From positions 95,001 to 159,000 of the forward strand of contig CAJNDS010002333.1 in assembly GCA_905221605.1 (NCBI GenBank): a DNA stretch of 64,000 nt. Direction: 5' to 3'. A program made the position numbers and the translations under genes. The DNA comes from Symbiodinium natans (taxonomy: Eukaryota; Sar; Dinophyceae; Suessiales; Symbiodiniaceae). Below, in pieces: positions 59,520 to 64,000 of the stretch (position 1 is the stretch's first letter; the number at the start of each line of letters is the position of its first letter). The notes under the pieces are model-generated. The model had not been told where the DNA came from and ran no database searches. It was given only the letters and a program-made list of their open reading frames with translations.

Positions 59520-60238
59520 TGTATCGGCAAGCAAAAAGGCAAACCAAGCAAGTTTGCCGCGGTTACTAGAGAGTGTGCACGTAGGCTTGTGCCGCACGAT
59601 GCCCTGAGTTCGAAACCACTGTAGAGCTGCTTGGCAGACATTGCAGACTTTGCAAACCCATGAAGCCCGAAATTCCCGACAATGGTCATCCTTGGCTTAA
59701 GTATTGCTGCGTTGTTTCAGCCTGTAGCCGTCGGAATTAGGAGGCAGGATCCCGCCCCGCGTCAGTCACAACTTCAGCGTGCTGTACGGTCACATTGCAA
59801 CACGCGAATGCCATTTTTGAGAAGCAGTAGATAAGTGGCCATGTCGCTCTCTGCACTCCGGCCGGTCCGACTTTCGCCTGAGCTCGCTGCGAACTCGGAT
59901 TGCTTCTGATCGCGGGGTAGATGGCATGCTTGTACTCCCTATACCCTGCCCTAAACATTAAACGGGAGAGGGGGAGGGACGGGGGAGGGGTGGTGGGGGG
60001 GGGGGGGGTGGGAGTGTAGGGGTTAGGGTTTATGGTTTAGGGTTTTTGGGGCTTACGCCCTCAGCTTCATTGGGTTGTTGCCTGTGCGGTTTCTTGTGGT
60101 GCCTGAGTCTAGGACATGCGTTGCAACAGCTGACTTCTCGAGAAAAGAGGGGAAGCCAGATCTACACACTGCCCGAGGTGCCGCAGCTGCCTGCCAGGCA
60201 TGTGCCACGAAGTGGCCCACACCAGGACGGGACCCGTA
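59520..60238. other. Downstream of the esterase stop
   Basis: A candidate 3' region. No polyadenylation signal I would defend. A G-rich run lies at 59964-60012. The stretch 60120-60235 (QIYTLPEVPQLPARHVPR) is open but unassigned. Confidence 0.4.
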
Positions 60239-60860
60239 AAACCCTAAACCCTAAACCCTCAACCCTCAACCCTCAACCCTAAACCCTCAACCCTAAACCC
60301 TAAACCCTAAACCATCCACAGGCTAGGCCCTCCTGCTTTACAGATAAGGGTAGCTCTCGAAACTCGGGTCCCCTTTTGATGTCCTCATGCTTAAGGCTGC
60401 CGTACTACAAAGGGACCCTGATTGGTAAGATGAGGACCCCAAGAAGGTAACCCTAAACCCTAAACCCTAAACCCTAAACCCCAAACCCTAAACCTAAACC
60501 CTAAACCCTGAACCCTAAACCCTGAACCCCAAACCCTAAGCCCTAAACCCTAAACCCGAATTTCGCAAACCTCAATTCAGAGAACTATCCCATAGGATGA
60601 TTCCTGATTCCCAGAGCAGTTTCCTTGGACAGGTCCTTGGGGAGACATCCAGCGCAAGGTCGCGCGCAGGCCCACAGGGATGCGAACACGCATTGGGGTT
60701 TAGGGTATGGGGTTTCGGGCCACAGCCCATGACCTGAGCCCGTAGCCCTCGTGGAGGAGTCTCCTGTTTCTGAGCCACATGTGGCTGAGAGTCGGTTCGC
60801 TCACCTGGCAGTTGGTTCACTGGCCTGACCCCCAGGCACAAGTGCGAACCTTAGGGCAAG

Positions 60861-60909
60861 GCCGTGGAGGAGTTTCTTTGGAGACCCAAGCTACCGCGGC
60901 TTTTTGCGG
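60861..60909 (+). CDS. Unassigned exon-like island
   Basis: It is framed by CAAG and GTAAGG and reads AVEEFLWRPKLPRLFA. It lies between the esterase stop and the second gene. It could be an exon of an unseen gene or chance. Confidence 0.3.
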
Positions 60910-61098
60910 GTAAGGGCTGCCAGGTCATGACGGGTTTGGGGTCTAGGGTTTCGGATTTCGGGTTTAGGGTTTAGGGTTTAGGTCAGATGGGGCGCTTGCC
61001 CAAGTGTGCCAGTCCCATAGATCATGGCGCCAGACCATGGGCCCACCTGCCGTCTGCATGAAGCTGCTGACGGATCTAGCAACCCCCTCCCATGGTTT

Positions 61099-61198
61099 GG
61101 GATGTTCTCCCTTATACTCACAGTAGGGATTGCTAGGGATTCTAGTACCCCCTACTATAAGCCCTACTAAGGAGTGTTAGTTTCAGGGGGAACACTCC
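61099..61198. mobile_element. MITE-like palindrome, family 1
   Basis: Ends GGGATGTTCTCCCTTATACT and ...GGGGGAACACTCC, with a CTAGTACCCCCTA core. Confidence 0.5.
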
Positions 61199-61403
61199 AA
61201 TATATGGTGAATGCTTACTTTATGTAGAGTAGTTGTTTTTTCCAAATGTGCTACCCTCGTATGTTTCAATCTTAGGGGGAGTCGCGGGTAACACGACTCC
61301 CAAATCCGATTAAATTCTGCAAGGGGTTTCCCAAGATTCGGGTACCGATTTGGGGGGCTTCCTGTATCAATGACATATCGTATTTGTGGGTAGAAAATGG
61401 GGT

Positions 61404-61980
61404 GCCCTAAACCCCAAACCTAAACCCGTAAAACCATAAACCCTTAAACCCCCAAACCCCAAACCATAAACCCTAAACCCCAAACCCGAAGCCCCAAGCC
61501 CGAAACCCCTAAACCCTTAAACCCCTAAACCCTCAACCCTAAACCCTAACCCTGAAACCCTAAACCCTAAACCCCAAACCCTAAACCCGAAACCGTAAAC
61601 CCCAAACCTAAACCCCAAACCCCAAACCCCAAACCCCAAACCCCAAACCCCAAACCCCAAACCCCAAACCCCAAACCCCAAACCCCAAACCCTAAACCCT
61701 AAACCCTAAACCCTAAACCCAAAACCCTAAAACCCTAAAACCCTAAAACCCCAAACCCTAAAGCCCAAACCCTAAACCCGAAACCCGAAACCCCAAACCA
61801 AAACCCCAAACCCCAAACCCTAAACCCTAAACTCTAACACTAAAAACTTAAACCGTAAAACCTAAACCCCAAAACCCTAAACCGTAAACCCTAAACCCCG
61901 AAACCCTAAACCCCAAACCCTAAACCCTAAACCCTAACCCTGAAACCCCAAACCCTAAACCCAACCCTAAACTATAAACC
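61404..61980 (+). repeat. Long degenerate array with a homogenised CCCCAAA block
   Basis: About 80 heptamer-like units with many variants; 61610-61690 is an unbroken CCCCAAA block. The array ends 8 bases before the ATG of the second gene. Confidence 0.9.
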
Positions 61981-61987
61981 CCAAGAA

Positions 61988-62056
61988 ATGCGAGGCACCT
62001 GCCTGCTCTTCCTCGCGGCCGCTGCCGCGAGCCGACGGCAAAGAGGCCAGGAAGCA
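61988..62056 (+). CDS. First exon of a second gene: signal peptide
   Basis: An ATG opens MRGTCLLFLAAAAA, an N-terminal positive charge followed by a hydrophobic run, which looks like a secretory signal peptide. The exon ends at GT (62057) in phase 0, and TTTAGGG repeats start about 20 bases into the intron, as in the esterase gene. A tandem paralogue is my inference; the body of the gene is mostly beyond the right edge. Confidence 0.5.
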
Positions 62057-63159
62057 GTTCCGGCTTTGGGGTGTTTCGGGTTTACGGTTTAGGGTTTAGG
62101 GTTTAGGCTCAGGGTTGACGTTTTAGGGTTTGGGGTTTAGGGGGGTGTATGTAGGGTAGAGGACTGCCGGTTTAGGGTCAGCACGCCCGAGTACTTCCCC
62201 TGAACACCTTGACCCCATACAATTTAGGGTTTAGGGTTTAGGGTTTAGAGTTTAGGGTTCGGAGGTGAGGTTTGAAGTTTTCATCTCAGTTTAAGGCCCA
62301 GGATCTCAGGAGGGTTGCCCCCACGTGTTGTAAGTTGAGGCTTCGGGCACTCAAGCCCGGTAAGCCCCTGAGCCCCGCGATCGGGTGGCTCGGGTTCATG
62401 GGCGTTCCTGGGGCCCAGCTAATCCTCGCATCTATAGCCTGGAGACAGATCCCAAGATTCCTGAATCCCTAGTTTGAGGTTATAGACCTTAAACCTCAAA
62501 TAGAGTCTGGGGTTTAGGGGGCTCCACAGGGGGGTTTGCGAAAATTAGGGACCCCAATAATAGACCCCCAAATAGCAGGACTCCCTTGTAATCAGGAGCA
62601 AATAAGGCACCCCTAGTTTCGGAAACCACCACTCCTCATGCCCACGCATCGAAATGTGCGGCAGCGATGTGACAGGCCTCAGGCGTCTGACGGCACGCCA
62701 GGCAACTGTTCAGGCGAGCGGGTCCGACCCTGAACAAAGGTTGAGTGTGTCAGGGTCTCAGGGTTGACTCGGACCCAGAGTAGGCCCTTATTCCTCTTCT
62801 TTTAAGGGCATTAGGTTCCCTTATAAGCCCCCTGTAAACCAAAAAGGGCACCCTTTGTTTTCCTAGGTTACTCCTGGGTTCAGGGTTGACGGTTTAGGGT
62901 CTTGGGTTGGAACGTTGTGAAGCTTTCCAGTGTGCCCTTCTTTTTTCGTTCTGGGTTCCCTTCTAGCGTAACCAAACCAAAAACGGGTGCCCTTATTTGA
63001 ATATGGTGTCTGGGCTACCAAGATGGTTTCGGGTTTAGGAGCCCAAATGAAGGACCCCCCCAAAAAGGGGGTGCCCTTATTTGAACACGGTGTCTGGGCT
63101 ACCAAGTAGTCGTTGCTCTTCACACCCAGCCCCATACCAGATGCTGCCCTCTGCTTCAG
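62057..63159. other. First intron of the second gene (inferred)
   Basis: It begins GTTCCGGC with TTTAGGG units within about 20 bases. It then holds a family 2 MITE and a tandem pair of GGGTGCCCTTATTTGAA...GTGTCTGGGCTACCAAG at 62984 and 63069. Confidence 0.4.
62529..62631. mobile_element. MITE-like palindrome, family 2
   Basis: GGGGGGTTTGCGAAAATTAG on the left and CCCCTAGTTTCGGAAACCAC on the right. Related copies are at 161-286 and 43253-43353. Confidence 0.55.
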
Positions 63160-63210
63160 GATCAGTGGTTCGCCCGGCAGGCTGAGCAGAGGATCGTGCG
63201 GCACCCTAGA
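63160..63210 (+). CDS. Candidate second exon of the second gene
   Basis: After CTTCAG it encodes DQWFARQAEQRIVRHPR and ends before a GC donor at 63211. It is in phase 0 at both ends, matching exon 1 at 61988. No family motif. Confidence 0.35.
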
Positions 63211-63380
63211 GCCCGGCTAAAGGTTTTGAACCCTAAACCCTCAAACCTACACCCAAAACCTTACACACACCCTAAACCCTACAGCCCTAAGCCCTTTGAA
63301 CAAAAACTCACCCCCAAAAAAAAGTTCCCCAAAGCTATAAGGTTGGTGCCACCGAGAACCCCAAGCCTCAAGCAGCAAAC

Positions 63381-63545
63381 CCTAACCCCTAAACCCTAAA
63401 CCCTAAACCCTAAACCCTAAACCCTAAACCCTAAACCCTAAACCCTAAACCCTAAACCCTAAACCCTAAACCCTAAACCCTAAACCCTAAACCCTAAACC
63501 CTAAACCCTAACCCCTAAACCCTAAGCCCTAAACCCTAAACCCTA
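63381..63545 (+). repeat. Internal telomeric array (CCCTAAA)n
   Basis: About 23 units with CCCCTAA edges, in the candidate second gene. Confidence 0.95.
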
Positions 63546-63724
63546 AAACCCTAAGCCCCGAACCCAAAAAGCGTAGGCTGGTAAGGGTTTGGGTCAGATT
63601 CAGAAGGGTATAAGGAGGGACCTGTAGAAGGGACCCTGAATCTTATTCCCTTGTATAGCCCCCTTTTTTAAAACCCTTGTCTACCTCTTAGATAACTCCT
63701 AAGGTCCCTTATGAGGGTCCCTCC

Positions 63725-63911
63725 TCTAAACCTAAACCCTAAACCCTAAACCCTAAACCCTAAACCCTAAACCCTAAACCCTAAACCCCAAACCCGAAGC
63801 CCTAAACCCTAAGCCCTAAACCCTAAACCCTAAACCTAAGCCCTAAACCCTAAGCCCTAAACCCTAAACCCTAAACCCTAAACCCTAAACCCTAAACCCT
63901 AAACCCTAAAC
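63725..63911 (+). repeat. Internal telomeric array (CCCTAAA)n
   Basis: About 26 units with CCCTAAG variants run into the candidate exon at 63906. The array breaks off in unique DNA, so it is not a chromosome end. Confidence 0.95.
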
Positions 63912-63951
63912 CAGAGCGCGTGAATGTCAGGACTGCCTCCTCAGGAGAGCT
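63906..63951 (+). CDS. Candidate third exon of the second gene
   Basis: It lies directly after a CCCTAAA array. It reads RVNVRTASSGEL, resembling the N-terminal strand of type-B carboxylesterases (V-x-T-x-x-G-x-L). Boundaries are approximate and the evidence is thin. Confidence 0.3.
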
Positions 63952-64000
63952 TGCAGAGTGCTGAGCTCAGCTCCTTGGGGGTCGGTGTCAGCTGGGTCCA

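Larger units (their letters stand above)
60239..61400. other. Telomeric arrays and unique islands between genes
   Basis: CCCTAAA/CCCTCAA arrays at 60239-60312 and 60450-60560, one exon-like island (60861-60909), TTTAGGG at 60960-60983, and a palindrome at 61099. Confidence 0.5.

Overview
The window looks like nuclear DNA of a dinoflagellate. Three things point there: the plant/alveolate-type telomeric heptamer (TTTAGGG/CCCTAAA) scattered in dozens of internal arrays in both orientations, splice donors that mix GT, GC and GA, and tyrosine-recombinase and Copia-type retroelements of a kind rich in these genomes. The species cannot be named from the sequence.

The main result is one very long split gene on the + strand. 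Short unique islands between the telomeric arrays translate, in order and in compatible phases, into a type-B carboxylesterase/lipase (alpha/beta hydrolase). I thread 34 exons from 854 to a TAA stop at 59517-59519. They are 23 to 96 bases each and sum to 1911 coding bases (636 residues), and the start lies left of the window. The oxyanion loop, the nucleophile elbow GESAG, the catalytic-His region and the C-terminal consensus all fall in the expected order. About two thirds of exons have CCCTAAA arrays just upstream, and more than half have TTTAGGG arrays just downstream. Many introns therefore begin and end with complementary telomeric repeats that could pair in the pre-mRNA.

Intron 1 (926-18687) holds two nested retroelements. 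The older is a minus-strand Copia-type fragment (about 1513-2774 plus 12801-18600) without LTRs or reverse transcriptase. It carries gag, two protease-like domains, a cytosine-methyltransferase-like domain, integrase and a 2OG-Fe(II)-oxygenase-like domain. Inserted in it is a 10.03-kb + strand tyrosine-recombinase (DIRS/Ngaro-like) element, 2773-12802, with split direct repeats in the order A1-ORFs-B1-A2-B2. Its polymerase protein is a methyltransferase-like/RT/RNase H fusion. Both elements carry stops or frameshifts.

Intron 2 (18738-29174) contains an 8.66-kb block bounded by perfect 24-base inverted repeats (19381-28037). It is filled with CT/GA tracts, palindromic repeat families and a CCCGGG-centred satellite. 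Intron 30 (47728-55933) has a long stretch without telomeric repeats that holds degenerate coding remnants, microsatellites and a G/L-encoding minisatellite. After 59519 come more telomeric arrays, small palindromic MITE-like elements, and at 61988 a signal-peptide-coding first exon of what is probably a second gene of the same architecture running off the right edge.

I saw no convincing tRNA, rRNA or CRISPR. Exon boundaries were chosen by eye from homology, phase and AG acceptors, and have no transcript support.
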